Assembly (NCBI GenBank): GCA_016713565.1
Contig: JADJOX010000008.1
Location: 186,001-250,000, forward strand
DNA: 64,000 bases
Origin: Ignavibacteriota bacterium
Lineage (GTDB): Bacteria; Bacteroidota; Ignavibacteria; Ignavibacteriales; Melioribacteraceae
Direction: 5' to 3'
Shown piece by piece: positions 8,441 through 18,536 of the stretch; within the stretch, counting starts at the first letter, position 1, and the number at the start of each line of letters is the position of its first letter. Both the position numbers and the translations under genes were made by a program. The notes under the pieces were generated by a model. It was not told the origin of the DNA and searched no databases. It worked only from the letters and a program-made list of their open reading frames with translations.

Positions 8441-9517
8441 ATGAGGCGGAATATAAACTACAAAATCTCAATTTTAATCTTATTTTTTACCGCGGAAATT
8501 TTATTCGCGCAGGCAAATTTATCATTTGTAAGAGTTAGTCCAAAAACAAAAATTTCTCAAGATGTGGGATTCGCAAATATTAAAATTGAATACAGCAGAC
8601 CGGCAGTAAACGGCAGAGAGATTTGGGGTAAACTGGTTCCATTTGGTTTAGCGCCAAATCCCTTCGGCAATGGCAAACCAATGCCTTGGAGAATGGGTGC
8701 AAATGAAAGCACAATTATTGAACTTAGCAATAATGCAATGATAAATGGAAAACAGTTAAATGCCGGTACATACAGCATGCATGCAATTGTAAATAAAGAT
8801 TTGTGGACAGTTATTTTTAATAGTGATGTACAAAGTTGGGGAAGTTTTTTCTATGATGAAAACAAAGATGTTCTGCGTATTGAGGTTAAGCCTGTTCAAT
8901 CCGAATTTAAAGAATGGCTAACATATGAATTTGAAAATTTCACTTTAAATTCTGTGGATTTGGTAATGCAATGGGCTGATTTGACAATCCCAATAAAATT
9001 TGAATTTGACGGACAAGCAATTGCACTTGAAAAATTTAGAAATGAACTCACGAATCTTCAAGGATTTAATCCTGCCGCGTGGAGTGCGGCTTCCAGATAT
9101 TGTTTACAAAACAAAATCAATTTAGATGAAGCTGTTGTTTGGATAGATAAAGCAATAAGCATGAATGGCGGAAATAACTTTGAAAATAAATCAATTAAAG
9201 CCGGACTGTTATCAGAAAAAGGAATGAAAAAAGAAAGTGATGAACTTATGAAATCCTCGATGGAGAATGCGAGCGAAAATGATTTGAACGTTTACGGATA
9301 CCAATTGATGAATCAAGGACGAATGGACGACGCAATTGATATTTTTAAACTAAATATCAAAAGGCATCCGGATGCGTGGAATGTTTATGATAGTCTCGGT
9401 GAAGCTTTAAATACAAAGGGTGATAAAAAAGGAGCGAAAGAAAATTATAATACCGCTCTTAAAAAAGCTCCACAAGAACAACATCAAAGAATTAAAACTA
9501 TTCTTGAAAATTTATAA
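8441..9517 (+). CDS. Secreted DUF2911 protein with C-terminal TPR repeats
   Basis: A 358-aa protein with an N-terminal signal peptide (hydrophobic ISILILFFTAEILFAQA, residues 8-24). Residues about 28-190 form the DUF2911 domain, recognisable from VRVSPKTKISQDVG, IEYSRPAVNGREIWG and the LNAGTYSMHAIVNKDLWTVI strand pair. Residues about 205-355 are helical, with a clear TPR near the end (AWNVYDSLGEALNTKGDKKG). The function of DUF2911 is unknown; TPRs suggest protein binding in the periplasm or at the cell surface. GAGGGG lies seven bases before the ATG. It is monocistronic, diverging from the arg operon. Confidence 0.85.
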   Translation: MRRNINYKISILILFFTAEILFAQANLSFVRVSPKTKISQDVGFANIKIEYSRPAVNGREIWGKLVPFGLAPNPFGNGKPMPWRMGANESTIIELSNNAMINGKQLNAGTYSMHAIVNKDLWTVIFNSDVQSWGSFFYDENKDVLRIEVKPVQSEFKEWLTYEFENFTLNSVDLVMQWADLTIPIKFEFDGQAIALEKFRNELTNLQGFNPAAWSAASRYCLQNKINLDEAVVWIDKAISMNGGNNFENKSIKAGLLSEKGMKKESDELMKSSMENASENDLNVYGYQLMNQGRMDDAIDIFKLNIKRHPDAWNVYDSLGEALNTKGDKKGAKENYNTALKKAPQEQHQRIKTILENL

Positions 9518-9532
9518 TTCAAAATATTGTTA

Positions 9533-9557
9533 TCCTCCTCAAATTTCTTGAGGAGGA
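9533..9557. terminator. Hairpin between convergent genes
   Basis: TCCTCCTCAA pairs perfectly with TTGAGGAGGA around a five-base loop. There is no clear T-tract, but it lies between two convergent genes, so a shared terminator is likely. Confidence 0.5.
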
Positions 9558-9562
9558 AAACT

Positions 9563-9982
9563 TTAATCCCATTTCATATTTTTTTTGTTTTTAAATGCGT
9601 TGGAAATAACTTTTTCCAAAATTTTTAAATCTACATCTTCTTCTTTATTAACGTATAAACAACCTTTGCCTGATTTGTATTTTCCAAGAGAAGTTAAAAG
9701 TTCCTGATGTTGAGTAATATCATATGATAAATATAATGTGATACTTTGTTTTCTTGGAGATAATCCAACCAAACACATATCTCCTTCGTGACCGCTTTTA
9801 TATTTATAATGATAAGAACCGAATCCTATAATACTTGTTCCCCACATTTTTGGTTCTTCCTTTGTTACCTTTTTCATTATGTCAATTATTTTATAAGTGA
9901 ATTCTCTTTTTTTGTCATCATCAATTGTATTAAGAAAATTATTAATACTTGCATCATTGACCTTTGTTTTTAATTCGTACAT
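9563..9982 (-). CDS. DUF1801 (YdhG-like) protein
   Basis: A 139-aa cytosolic protein matching the DUF1801 pattern: MWGTSIIGFGSYHYKYKSGH (residues 46-65), LVGLSPRKQSITLYLSYD, and GKYKSGKGCLYVNKEEDVD towards the end. The biochemical role of the family is not established. AAAGGTAAG lies just before the ATG at 9982. It stands alone and converges on the DUF2911 gene. Confidence 0.85.
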   Translation of the reverse strand: MYELKTKVNDASINNFLNTIDDDKKREFTYKIIDIMKKVTKEEPKMWGTSIIGFGSYHYKYKSGHEGDMCLVGLSPRKQSITLYLSYDITQHQELLTSLGKYKSGKGCLYVNKEEDVDLKILEKVISNAFKNKKNMKWD

Positions 9983-10129
9983 AATTCTTACCTTTCTTTT
10001 TTTGTAAGAAAAAAAACTAAATCATTATAAATTTTAAGAGCAAAATAAATTTCTGATTTGTAAATAGTAATTTTTCAGCAAATTTGCTTGGCAAATTTAT
10101 TAAATTATCTAAGTTTTTTTGAGGAATTT
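9983..10129. promoter_or_regulatory. Divergent intergenic region with a small inverted repeat
   Basis: AAATTTGC-TTG-GCAAATTT (10080-10098) is a perfect 8-bp inverted repeat about 30 bases before the Gfo/Idh start. It could be an operator or a hairpin in the leader; no function can be assigned. Confidence 0.25.
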
Positions 10130-11306
10130 ATGAACGGCAAAAATTTCACGTGAAAAATTTCTGCAAACAATTGGATTGTTAGGTGCATCTTCAATTCTGT
10201 CGCCTATTATTGCAAAATCCGAAAAATTATTTTTTCAAAATAGAAGAATAAAAATTGGTGTAATAGGTTGTGGAAGTGTGTCCAATATGTATCTTCCTCA
10301 TTTGGAAAAATGTGAATATGTGGAACTTGTAAGCACATGTGATATAATTTTTGACAGAGCAAAATCACAAGCCGAAAAATTTAATATTTCAAATTATTAT
10401 CCAAATATACATGAAATGTTAAAGGGCGCGAATTTTGATCTTTTGGTAAATTTGACCGATATGCAGGAACACGGTAAATTGAATGAAATTGCTTTAAATG
10501 CGGGGAAACATGTTTGGAGTGAAAAGCCAATGCATAATTCATATACTGAAGGTAAATCGCTGCTTGATTTAGCAAAATCTAAAGGTTTAAAAATTTGGGG
10601 TGCGCCCGCGGTTGTTAATAGTCCGCAATTTGCTTATATGTCAAAATCAATTCGAGAAGGAAAATTGGGGAAAGTTTCCGCCGCACATGCTCATTACGGA
10701 CATACCGGTCCGACATGGTCGGCTTTCTTTTATGAAAAAGGCGGCGGTAGTCTGCCTGATCTTGGTGTTTATAATTTGGCAACATTGACCGGTTTATTAG
10801 GACCGGCAAAATCTGTAATTGCAATGACTTCGATTGTAACAAAAGAAAGAATCGTAGATAACAAAGGTAAAATAAATGTTGAAGCTGAAGATAACGCGAT
10901 TGTTGTAATGGATCACGGAAATGGTGTATTATCAAGCGTACAATGCGGATTTAATTATTTTGATCCGTTCGGACACAGCGGCGAAGGGCAAGACAGACCG
11001 ACAATCACAATTTGGGGAACAAACGGGAATATGGCTTTGATCGGTTACGATTGGTCGCCTTTCGGAGTTCACATTTCAAATTCTTGGGATAAGCCCGAAG
11101 GCGAAAGATTTGAGACCGATCCAAAAAATTATGTTTGGCAGCAGGGCGCTTCCGTTATTGCGGAAAGTCTTGTAACCGGAATTGAACCGTTAATAGCGGC
11201 GGAACACGCGCTGCATGTATTAGAAATAATTGAAGCGGCGAGAAAATCGGGCGAAAATGGTGAAAGAATTTTACTCAGTTCTACTTTCAAATATCCGGTT
11301 ATTTAA
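10130..11306 (+). CDS. Gfo/Idh/MocA family oxidoreductase, export signal split by a one-base frameshift
   Basis: NAD(P)-dependent sugar-type dehydrogenase family. The Rossmann motif IGVIGCGSVSNMYLP is near residue 31 of the long frame, and EKPMHNSYTEG is the catalytic-Lys block typical of the fold. The open frame itself starts only at 10176. The real start is probably the ATG at 10130 (GAGG eight bases upstream). With four rather than five A at 10139-10143 the N-terminus reads MNGKISREKFLQTIGLLG, which resembles the Tat-like signals of secreted members of this family. Corrected length is 391 aa. The single extra A is most simply a sequencing error. The substrate is unknown. Confidence 0.8.
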
Positions 11307-11441
11307 AATATTAAATATTATTTGTATGTTTCTTTTTATCGAATATTAAAATTTAAAATTATTGAAGAATTTACACATCGAAATTTTAAATTATTTATTT
11401 GCAGTAAGTGAATATCAATAAAAATGGGGAAGAAAAAACTA

Positions 11442-12275
11442 ATGGCATATAATTTACTCAAAGGGAAAAAAGGGATTATTTTTGGCGCGTTAAACGAAAG
11501 TTCTATCGGTTGGAAAGTTGCCGAACATGCTTTTGAAGAAGGAGCTGAAATCATTTTAACAAATGCTCCATTTGCTCTAAGGATGGGTGAAATTCAAAAA
11601 CTTGCGGTAAAATTAAATGCAATTGTAATTCCATGCGATGTTACAAGTCTTGATGATATTGAAAACTTAATAAAAAAATCTATGGAACATTTCGGCGGTA
11701 AATTTGATTTCTTGCTTCATTCAATCGGAATGTCGCCAAACGTTAGAAAAGATATTCCGTATGACAATATAAATTATGTAAATTTTTTAAAAACTTTGGA
11801 TATTTCAGCTTTATCTTTACATAAAATTCTGCAGACTTGCAGAAATTACGATGCGATTAATGATTGGGGATCTGTTGTTGCTTTATCATATATTGCCGCA
11901 CAGCGTACTTTGGATCTTTATAATGATATGGCTGACGCAAAAGCCATACTCGAATCTATAGCGCGCAGTTTTGGTTACATTTATGGAAGGGAGAAATTTA
12001 TTAGAATAAATACAATTTCGCAATCACCGACAAGAACGACAGCCGGCAGCAGAATTGACGCATTTGATTCATTGTTCGATTTTACTGATAGAATGTCGCC
12101 GCTGGGAAACGCAACTGCCGATGAATGCGCCGATTATTGTGTTACGTTATTTTCCGATCTTACAAAAAAAGTTACGATGCAGAATTTATTTCACGACGGC
12201 GGATTTTCAAGTATGGGCATGAGTCAAAAAGCAAAACGCCAATACGAAAAAAGTTTTGATGAAATAATTGAATAA
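11442..12275 (+). CDS. fabI: Enoyl-[acyl-carrier-protein] reductase (FabI type)
   Basis: Short-chain dehydrogenase-like enzyme that reduces the enoyl-ACP in the last step of fatty-acid elongation. The cofactor site FGALNESSIGW replaces the GxxxGxG of ordinary SDRs, as in FabI. The catalytic Tyr-x6-Lys pair is YNDMADAK, about residues 151-158 of the chosen protein. The block ISQSPTRTTAGSRI is the substrate-loop region. I chose the ATG at 11442 over 11424 because MAYNLLKGKKG is the usual N-terminus; GGGGAAG precedes it. The length of 277 aa is normal. Confidence 0.88.
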   Translation: MAYNLLKGKKGIIFGALNESSIGWKVAEHAFEEGAEIILTNAPFALRMGEIQKLAVKLNAIVIPCDVTSLDDIENLIKKSMEHFGGKFDFLLHSIGMSPNVRKDIPYDNINYVNFLKTLDISALSLHKILQTCRNYDAINDWGSVVALSYIAAQRTLDLYNDMADAKAILESIARSFGYIYGREKFIRINTISQSPTRTTAGSRIDAFDSLFDFTDRMSPLGNATADECADYCVTLFSDLTKKVTMQNLFHDGGFSSMGMSQKAKRQYEKSFDEIIE

Positions 12276-12333
12276 AGAATAGTTAGATAAATCTGTTCAA
12301 ATTACTCACACTTCAAAAAATATTTATTCCAAT

Positions 12334-12361
12334 AAGACTTCTTGCAAAAATAAGAAGTCTT
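12334..12361. terminator. Bidirectional terminator hairpin
   Basis: AAGACTTCTT pairs with AAGAAGTCTT (10 bp, 8-base loop) between the convergent fabI and amidohydrolase genes. Short A and T tracts flank it. Confidence 0.6.
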
Positions 12362-13494
12362 TAATATTTTGAAATAAAACCGATCAGTGTTTCCAACGCG
12401 TATTTCAAAACATCTTCGTTCAGAATTAAATCTTTACTGTGCAAAGTTCCTTCTCCTTTGGCGCCAATCTGCAAATATAAACTTGGTACTGTTAAACCGT
12501 AAAAAGCAAAATCATCGGCACCCATTGAAGGCTTTGCGTCTAATACCAATTTATTTTCATAGCCCGAATGGTGAACAAACTCAATGAACTTTCTTGTCAA
12601 CGCCGTGTCATTAATTGTTGCCGGACAGTTTGTAGGAAAATTAATTTCAATTTTAATTTTGTACAATTCCGCAAATGATTTTGTAAATGAATTCATCAAC
12701 TCAATACATTTATTTAATACAATATTATTGTGAGTGCGCAAAGTGCCTTTTAAAATAATGTGCTGCGGAATAATATTGTGAGTTGTGCCCCCGGAAATTG
12801 TGCCGAATGCAAACGCAACGGTTTCTCTTGAATCTATATTCTGTTGTATGAAACTTTGAATTTGCGTAATATAAAATGCAGAAGCGTTAATAAGATCAAC
12901 AGTTTCCGAAGGTTTTGATGTATGTCCGCCAGGACCGAAAAATCCGATATGAATTGACGTAGAAGAAGCTTGAACCGGACCTTCAACAATATTCAGCTTT
13001 CCGATTTGCAGCATTGGATCAACGTGAACAGCCAAAACCGATATAACATTTTCCAAGATATTTTCTTTAATAACTTGTTCGGCTCCGCCAGGCGCGGCTT
13101 CTTCCGCTGGTTGAAAAATTATTCTTAATTTATTTTTTAATTCATTTTTGTTTTCACTAAAGTATTTTAATAATCCTAAACCAATCGCTGTATGAAAATC
13201 ATGTCCGCAAGCGTGCATTGCGCCTTTAATTTCCGAACAAATATCATGAGAAGGATCTTCTAAAATAGGAAGCGCGTCAATATCGGAACGAAAGCCGATA
13301 ATTTCACCTTCTCCAATGTCGCAGTATCCGCCAGTTTCCATATTTTTAAATCTGTTAAATTGTAATCCCCAAGATTTTATTTTATCTTCCAATAATTTTG
13401 TTGTTTCAAATTCCTTAAAAGATAATTCGGGATATTTATGCAGATTTCGTCTGATCTCTGTAATTTCCGGTAAAATTGATTCAAGATTTGTCAT
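12361..13494 (-). CDS. M20D-family amidohydrolase (N-acyl amino acid hydrolase type)
   Basis: A 377-aa metallopeptidase-family enzyme of the hippurate/N-acyl-L-amino-acid hydrolase group. Metal-binding blocks are DIDALPI, GAMHACGHDFHTA (Cys-Gly-His-Asp), QPAEEAAPGGA with the catalytic Glu, and the late SMGADDFAFY. No signal peptide is seen, so it is cytosolic. It starts one base after the corrected stop of the CocE/NonD hydrolase gene upstream, so the two are probably co-transcribed, suggesting joint peptide or amide breakdown. The exact substrate cannot be read from sequence. Confidence 0.88.
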   Translation of the reverse strand: MTNLESILPEITEIRRNLHKYPELSFKEFETTKLLEDKIKSWGLQFNRFKNMETGGYCDIGEGEIIGFRSDIDALPILEDPSHDICSEIKGAMHACGHDFHTAIGLGLLKYFSENKNELKNKLRIIFQPAEEAAPGGAEQVIKENILENVISVLAVHVDPMLQIGKLNIVEGPVQASSTSIHIGFFGPGGHTSKPSETVDLINASAFYITQIQSFIQQNIDSRETVAFAFGTISGGTTHNIIPQHIILKGTLRTHNNIVLNKCIELMNSFTKSFAELYKIKIEINFPTNCPATINDTALTRKFIEFVHHSGYENKLVLDAKPSMGADDFAFYGLTVPSLYLQIGAKGEGTLHSKDLILNEDVLKYALETLIGFISKY

Positions 13495-13495
13495 A

Positions 13496-15396
13496 TTATT
13501 TTTCAGATATAATTTTGTTCATTTTAATTTGAGATGAATAATTTTTACTAAAGTAAATCCTTTGAGTTGCTTTCTGGAAATTACTTTCTTCTGCGGTATA
13601 AATATTTAAAACTTTTGAGGATTCCTATCAAACATAGGAAACCAACTGCTTTGGATCTGTACCATTATTTTATGACCTTTTTTAAAAGTATGACAAACAT
13701 CATTTAACTTTACACTCACTTTTGAAATTTCATTTGGTGTAAACGGCTCGGGAAATTCAAAACTATTTCTATATTTACCTCGCATAATTTCACCTCTTAC
13801 GAGCATTTGGTAACCGCCCATTTCAATTTTTTTATCCCCGTCATTTATATCTTGGCATGAATCAGGGAATACATCAATAACTTTTACTATCCAGTCAGCG
13901 TCAGTTCCGGAAGTGGAAACGAAAAGGTCAGCTTCAATTCCGCCTACGATTCTTATATCATTATTAAGAATATCGGTTTCATAAACCAAAACATCGTTTC
14001 GTGTTGAAGCAAACCTCTGATCTTCATTTAGATATTCTTTATAATAATAATCTTTTGCGCCAATAAATTTGGAGGTATAAGGCACCGGTTTATTTGGATC
14101 ACTTATATATTCATCATAACTATTTTCTGAATTTTGCGGAGGCGAAAATGTTAATTTATTTTTTGGATTTACGTAAAGAACTGATTCTTCAATATTTTTG
14201 GGAGGATATTGGTCAAACTTATTCCATTCATTTTTACCCGTTTCAAAAATATAAGCTTTGGCTAAATTTAACTTACCTTTGTTTTTTAAATAGTAATTAA
14301 AGAAAGGCAGTTCAATACTATCAACATAATACTTGCTCGTATATGAATTAAAATTTATATCGCCGAATTTATTGCCATCAACTCGCGTCCAGCCGCCGTG
14401 CGGCCAAGGACCGAAAACAAAAAAATTATTTGAATAATGTTTTTTATTTTCAATTGATTTAAAAGTGTTAATTGCACCGTAAAGATCTTCGCCGTCAAAT
14501 AATCCGCCGACAGTTAGAATTGCGGGTTTAATATTATTGAAATGACGTTGTGTATTTTTTTCCTGCCAGTATTTATCATAATTAGGATGCGTTATAACAC
14601 TATCCCAAAACGCGATGCCGTTTTTGAAAAATAATTTGTTAATATTTTTTAATGAACCTAATTTTAAGAAAAAATTATAACCGTCGGGCGAATCAAATTT
14701 AACGCCGTCAGGCCAAATCTTTGTTAGTTGATTCCTTGCTACTCCAAATTGGTTGAAAAAATTAAATGTCATTGATAAACTTAAAGCGCCGTAATGATGC
14801 ATATCATCCGCAATAAACCAATCGGCGATTGGGGCTTGCGGAGAAACGGCTTTTAAATTTGGATGCGCGTCAATCGCAGCCATAGCGGCATAAAAGCCCG
14901 GGTAAGAAATTCCCCAAACGCCAACGTTGCCGTTATTATCAATATTTTCTACAAGCCATTCAATTGAATCATACGCGTCGGTACTTTCATCAACTTGAGA
15001 ATTATTAATTTTATTGGGAATGTAGGGACGCATGTCAACAAAATTTCCTTCGGACATAAACCTTCCGCGGACATCTTGAATTACGATTATATAATTATTT
15101 TTTATAAAATGAAAAAATGTATTCAAGCTTCTTGTAAAATAGTTTTGGTTGCCGTAAGGCTGGCAACTATAAGGAGTTCTCCAAATAATTATAGGTTGTT
15201 TTTCTTTGCTGTATTTAGGCGAATAAATCGCTGTGTAAAGTTTTATTCCATCCCGCATTTTAATATTCACTTCTTGCTTATTATAATTTTGCGCAAAGTA
15301 AAGTGAATCATTATTCTGTGAATATGTGAAGCGCGCCGTTAAGATTAAAAATAGAATTCCAAAAACAAATAACAATTTCAAAGAGTAATTTTTCAT
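13496..15396 (-). CDS. Secreted CocE/NonD (X-Pro dipeptidyl-peptidase-like) hydrolase, C-terminus frameshifted
   Basis: Alpha/beta hydrolase of the S15/CocE family with a signal peptide ending near TARFTYSQ. The nucleophile elbow is WGISYPGF, the acid block is TVGGLFDGED, and the catalytic His is in FGPWPHGGW. A jelly-roll C-terminal domain typical of the family follows. As sequenced the frame stops at 13606 after DRNPQKF. One additional T in the TTTT there continues it as LNIYTAEESNFQKATQ and onwards to a stop at 13496-13498, giving about 633 aa, in line with the family. The missing T is probably a homopolymer error. It probably acts on peptides or esters in the periplasm or outside the cell. 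Confidence 0.85.
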
Positions 15397-15490
15397 TATC
15401 TATCCAACGAAGAAAATAAATCTATATGAAAATATAGTTATTATTTTTTGATTTCAGTTTCTATTAAAACTTAGATATTTTGGAAAAGTG

Positions 15491-15526
15491 AAAATTCCCC
15501 AATGCTTAAACACATGGGGAATTTTT
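15491..15526 (-). terminator. Terminator after the T9SS-sorted gene
   Basis: AAAATTCCCCA pairs with TGGGGAATTTT (11 bp) immediately downstream of the minus-strand gene ending at 15532. Confidence 0.65.
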
Positions 15527-15531
15527 AAATG

Positions 15532-16683
15532 TCATTTCTGCATTATCATAATTTTGGATTGTGTGAAATTGTCAGTATGAAGTTTATAAATGTAAACGCC
15601 TGAAGATACTTTAGCGTATTCAAAATTATCACCATTCCAAATAACGGAATGATTTCCATGCGAAAGATTTTCATTCAGCAAGCTTTTAACCAATTGACCA
15701 AGCGAATTATATATCTCTAATCTTACATTTTCGTTTTGCGCTATTGTAAAATCAATTTTAGTTGAAGGATTAAAAGGATTCGGATAATTGTTTCCTAAAA
15801 TATATAATGTGAAATTGATTTGTTTTTGTGCGGAAGTTGCATCATTCCATCCGGCAATTTTAGCCCAAAGCCACCAAGCCGCATAGGCTTTTTGATTTCC
15901 GTTTAAGGATTGAGAATGAGCCGCGTCGCAATAATACCAGTCAACATTTTCAGTATGCGTATTCTGCCATTCAACTGCCCAATTTGCGTCTTGAGATCCA
16001 TTACCATCTGAATCGTAATCGCAATTATCTGTCGGATATTTATCGCCGAAATATTTACCGTCCGGATCATAAGATTCAATATCTTCAAAATCAAATAAAA
16101 TTTTATTATTGACCGAGCAATAATCTCTAATTTGCTGATTTCTTAAATGCAGATTTCCTTCTAAACCTGAACCGTCGAGATGTCCAGTCATATAAACAAA
16201 TTTAACATTTGGGAAATCGGATTCAAGCTCCGCCATCAAATCCAAATAAGTATTTATATCTTCAACCGAGGCCGAGCTGACTTCACCGCACCAAGACCAC
16301 ATCACAACATTAACGTCGGAATTTTGCGAATCGTTTAAATAAGTTCGTGTTAGTTCTGCCCATGTTGTGAGGTCGGGATTTCCCAAATCGCCGTAAACGA
16401 AATAATCATCAATATCAAGATATCCTTCATCGCCTCCATTATGGAAATTATATAAACCGTTACCGCCCATAAAATTATCAAGATTTTCCATTCCTGAAAT
16501 AATCTGACTTCCATGCGATGTGTGTCCGTAAGCGATGTGTAAATTTTCTTTAGCCGCTATAATTGCTGTTTCAGATATTTGATTAATTTTTGTGCAGTTA
16601 TGATCTGCCTTAATTCCTTGCGCAAAAAATTGATTTGAAAATAAATAGGAAAGTGAAATTATGATAAGAAATTTTGTTTTCAT
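15532..16683 (-). CDS. Secreted protein with T9SS type A sorting domain, SGNH-like core
   Basis: A 383-aa exported protein: signal peptide (LIIISLSYLFSNQFFAQG), a core of about 260 residues, and a C-terminal type IX secretion sorting domain (from NYPNPFNPSTKIDFTI to the end, closing with SQSKIMIMQK-like strands). The core contains IAYGHTSHGSQI, VVMWSWCGEV and VYMTGHLDGSG, a layout reminiscent of SGNH-type hydrolases (substrate block then His-Asp). I cannot name a family or substrate. It is very acidic and rich in Asn, Asp and Tyr, as is common for extracellular proteins of this group. The sorting domain predicts export across the outer membrane. Confidence 0.75.
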   Translation of the reverse strand: MKTKFLIIISLSYLFSNQFFAQGIKADHNCTKINQISETAIIAAKENLHIAYGHTSHGSQIISGMENLDNFMGGNGLYNFHNGGDEGYLDIDDYFVYGDLGNPDLTTWAELTRTYLNDSQNSDVNVVMWSWCGEVSSASVEDINTYLDLMAELESDFPNVKFVYMTGHLDGSGLEGNLHLRNQQIRDYCSVNNKILFDFEDIESYDPDGKYFGDKYPTDNCDYDSDGNGSQDANWAVEWQNTHTENVDWYYCDAAHSQSLNGNQKAYAAWWLWAKIAGWNDATSAQKQINFTLYILGNNYPNPFNPSTKIDFTIAQNENVRLEIYNSLGQLVKSLLNENLSHGNHSVIWNGDNFEYAKVSSGVYIYKLHTDNFTQSKIMIMQK

Positions 16684-16949
16684 TAAAACCTCAATTAAAT
16701 ATTGCCGTAATTAAGATATAACAAAAATTAAACCAAGCTTAAAAATGTAATATAATTAATATAGTTTATTTAACTTAAAAAAAAATAAGTAAAAATTACT
16801 TGTAGAAATTATCGTTTTGATATGTTATTACTGGGAAAATTCAAATCAGTTTGTGAAATTAATGTGTAATTAAATGATAAAATTCCTATGAAACTTTAAT
16901 AAATTTAAGAAATATTTCTATTTTTGCAGAAAAACATAAAGGATATAAA
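16684..16949. promoter_or_regulatory. Divergent promoter region, with a Bacteroidota-type -7 box on the plus strand
   Basis: TATTTTTG at 16919-16926 fits the Bacteroidota -7 consensus TAnnTTTG. TTTA at 16895-16898, 20 bases upstream, would be the -33 element (consensus TTTG). The downstream ATG is at 16950. No other gene is seen in this 266-base stretch. Confidence 0.4.
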
Positions 16950-18473
16950 ATGAAAAGACTTCGATTTATCTTTTTATTCCTAACAATAATGGCTTTAGAA
17001 ATAAACGCACAGCTGCCGAATTTTATAAACGACAGTTTGGATTTTTATATTGAAAGAGGAATGAAGAATTGGGAAATTCCCGGAGCCGCCGTTTTAATTG
17101 TAAAAGACGGGAAAGTTGTATTCCAAAAAGGATACGGCGTTACTGAATTGGGTAAACAAAATAAGGTTGATGAAAATACTTTATTTATGATCGGCTCAAA
17201 CACAAAAGCGTTTACCGGAACGGCTTTGGCATTGCTTGAACTTGAACAGAAATTAAAACTCGATGATAAAGTAATTAAATATCTGCCTGATTTTAAAATG
17301 AAAGATAAGTGGGTAAACAATGAACTGAACTTGCAAGATATTGTTTCTCATCGTATTGGAATGGAAACTTTTCAAGGTGATTTTATTTATTGGACTTCCG
17401 ATCTTTCAAGTGATGAAGTTATTGCCAAATTTGGATTGCTTACGCCAAAATACGGCTTTAGAACTAAATACGGATATACAAACGCCGGATTTGTAATTGC
17501 CGGAAAAGTAATTGAAAAGATTGCGGAAAAAACGTGGGGCGACTTTTTACAAACTAAAATTTTTACTCCGTTAGATATGAATAGAACAATTGCTTATTCT
17601 CAAGATTTTAAAAACCGAGTAAACATTGCTAAGCCTCATAGTTTTGTAAACGATAAAATGACTTTGCTTGAACTTCAGAATATTGATAATCTCGCTCCTG
17701 CCGGAAGCATTGGTTCATCAATACACGATTTGAGTCATTGGGTTATCGCGCAGCTTGACAGTGGAAAATACAAAGGCGAAAAAATAATTCCTTATTCCGT
17801 AATTCAAAAAACGCGACAGCCATTAACAATTGAAAAACGCGTTAGACATCCGTATAATAGAACTCATTATACATTATATGGAATGGGATGGGAACTGCAG
17901 GATTATGAAGGAAGAGAAATAATTTCTCATACCGGAGGAGTAAACGGATTTTTGACTTCGGTAACATTAATGCCGGAAGAAAATCTTGGAATTGTTGTAC
18001 TAACAAATACCGATCAAAACGCGCTTTTTTGGTCTCTTCGATGGGAAATTTTAGACGCATTTTTAGAGCTGCCTATTAGAAATTATGATATGACGTATTT
18101 TAATGCTGAATTAAAAGAAAGAGAAACAAAAAAGCACAGACTAAATGAAATTCAAGATTCGGTTAAAATGAATATTGAAGCAGAAACCAAATTGGAAAAT
18201 TTTGAAGGCAAATATGAAAATGAAGTATACGGTTTTGCGGAATTAAAGAAAGTTAAAAATACTCTTGAGCTTAAATTAGAACACCATTCCAAATTAACGG
18301 GAAAGTTAGAGTATATTGGTAATAACAGATTTTTCTGTACTTATTCTGATCCGACTTACGGAAAAAAGGTTTTTCAATTTTACTTAAATAACGGAAAAGT
18401 AAATTCATTTGATTTATACGTTGATGATTTTGTTGATTATCAAGCATATAAATTTGTTAAAACAGCTAATTGA
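16950..18473 (+). CDS. Secreted class C beta-lactamase-like serine hydrolase with DUF3471-like tail
   Basis: A 507-aa protein with a signal peptide (FIFLFLTIMALEINAQ). The penicillin-binding/beta-lactamase class C fold shows the SxxK motif as GSNTKAFTG (about residue 75), the YxN motif as YGYTNAGF (about residue 172) and HTGGVNGF in place of KTG (about residue 328). Residues about 390-505 form a lipocalin-like C-terminal domain of the DUF3471 type. Such proteins are usually esterases or D-amino-acid peptidases rather than antibiotic-resistance enzymes. AAGGATA precedes the ATG. Monocistronic. Confidence 0.85.
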   Translation: MKRLRFIFLFLTIMALEINAQLPNFINDSLDFYIERGMKNWEIPGAAVLIVKDGKVVFQKGYGVTELGKQNKVDENTLFMIGSNTKAFTGTALALLELEQKLKLDDKVIKYLPDFKMKDKWVNNELNLQDIVSHRIGMETFQGDFIYWTSDLSSDEVIAKFGLLTPKYGFRTKYGYTNAGFVIAGKVIEKIAEKTWGDFLQTKIFTPLDMNRTIAYSQDFKNRVNIAKPHSFVNDKMTLLELQNIDNLAPAGSIGSSIHDLSHWVIAQLDSGKYKGEKIIPYSVIQKTRQPLTIEKRVRHPYNRTHYTLYGMGWELQDYEGREIISHTGGVNGFLTSVTLMPEENLGIVVLTNTDQNALFWSLRWEILDAFLELPIRNYDMTYFNAELKERETKKHRLNEIQDSVKMNIEAETKLENFEGKYENEVYGFAELKKVKNTLELKLEHHSKLTGKLEYIGNNRFFCTYSDPTYGKKVFQFYLNNGKVNSFDLYVDDFVDYQAYKFVKTAN

Positions 18474-18536
18474 AAAAGGCACAAAATATAATGTAGAATT
18501 TAAATTATATAAAAATGAAAATAACTGCTTAGATAT

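Noticed and set aside
16950..18473. Antibiotic-resistance beta-lactamase
   Set aside because: Only the general serine-hydrolase motifs are present; HTGG instead of KTG and the DUF3471-like tail point to an esterase/peptidase-type homologue.
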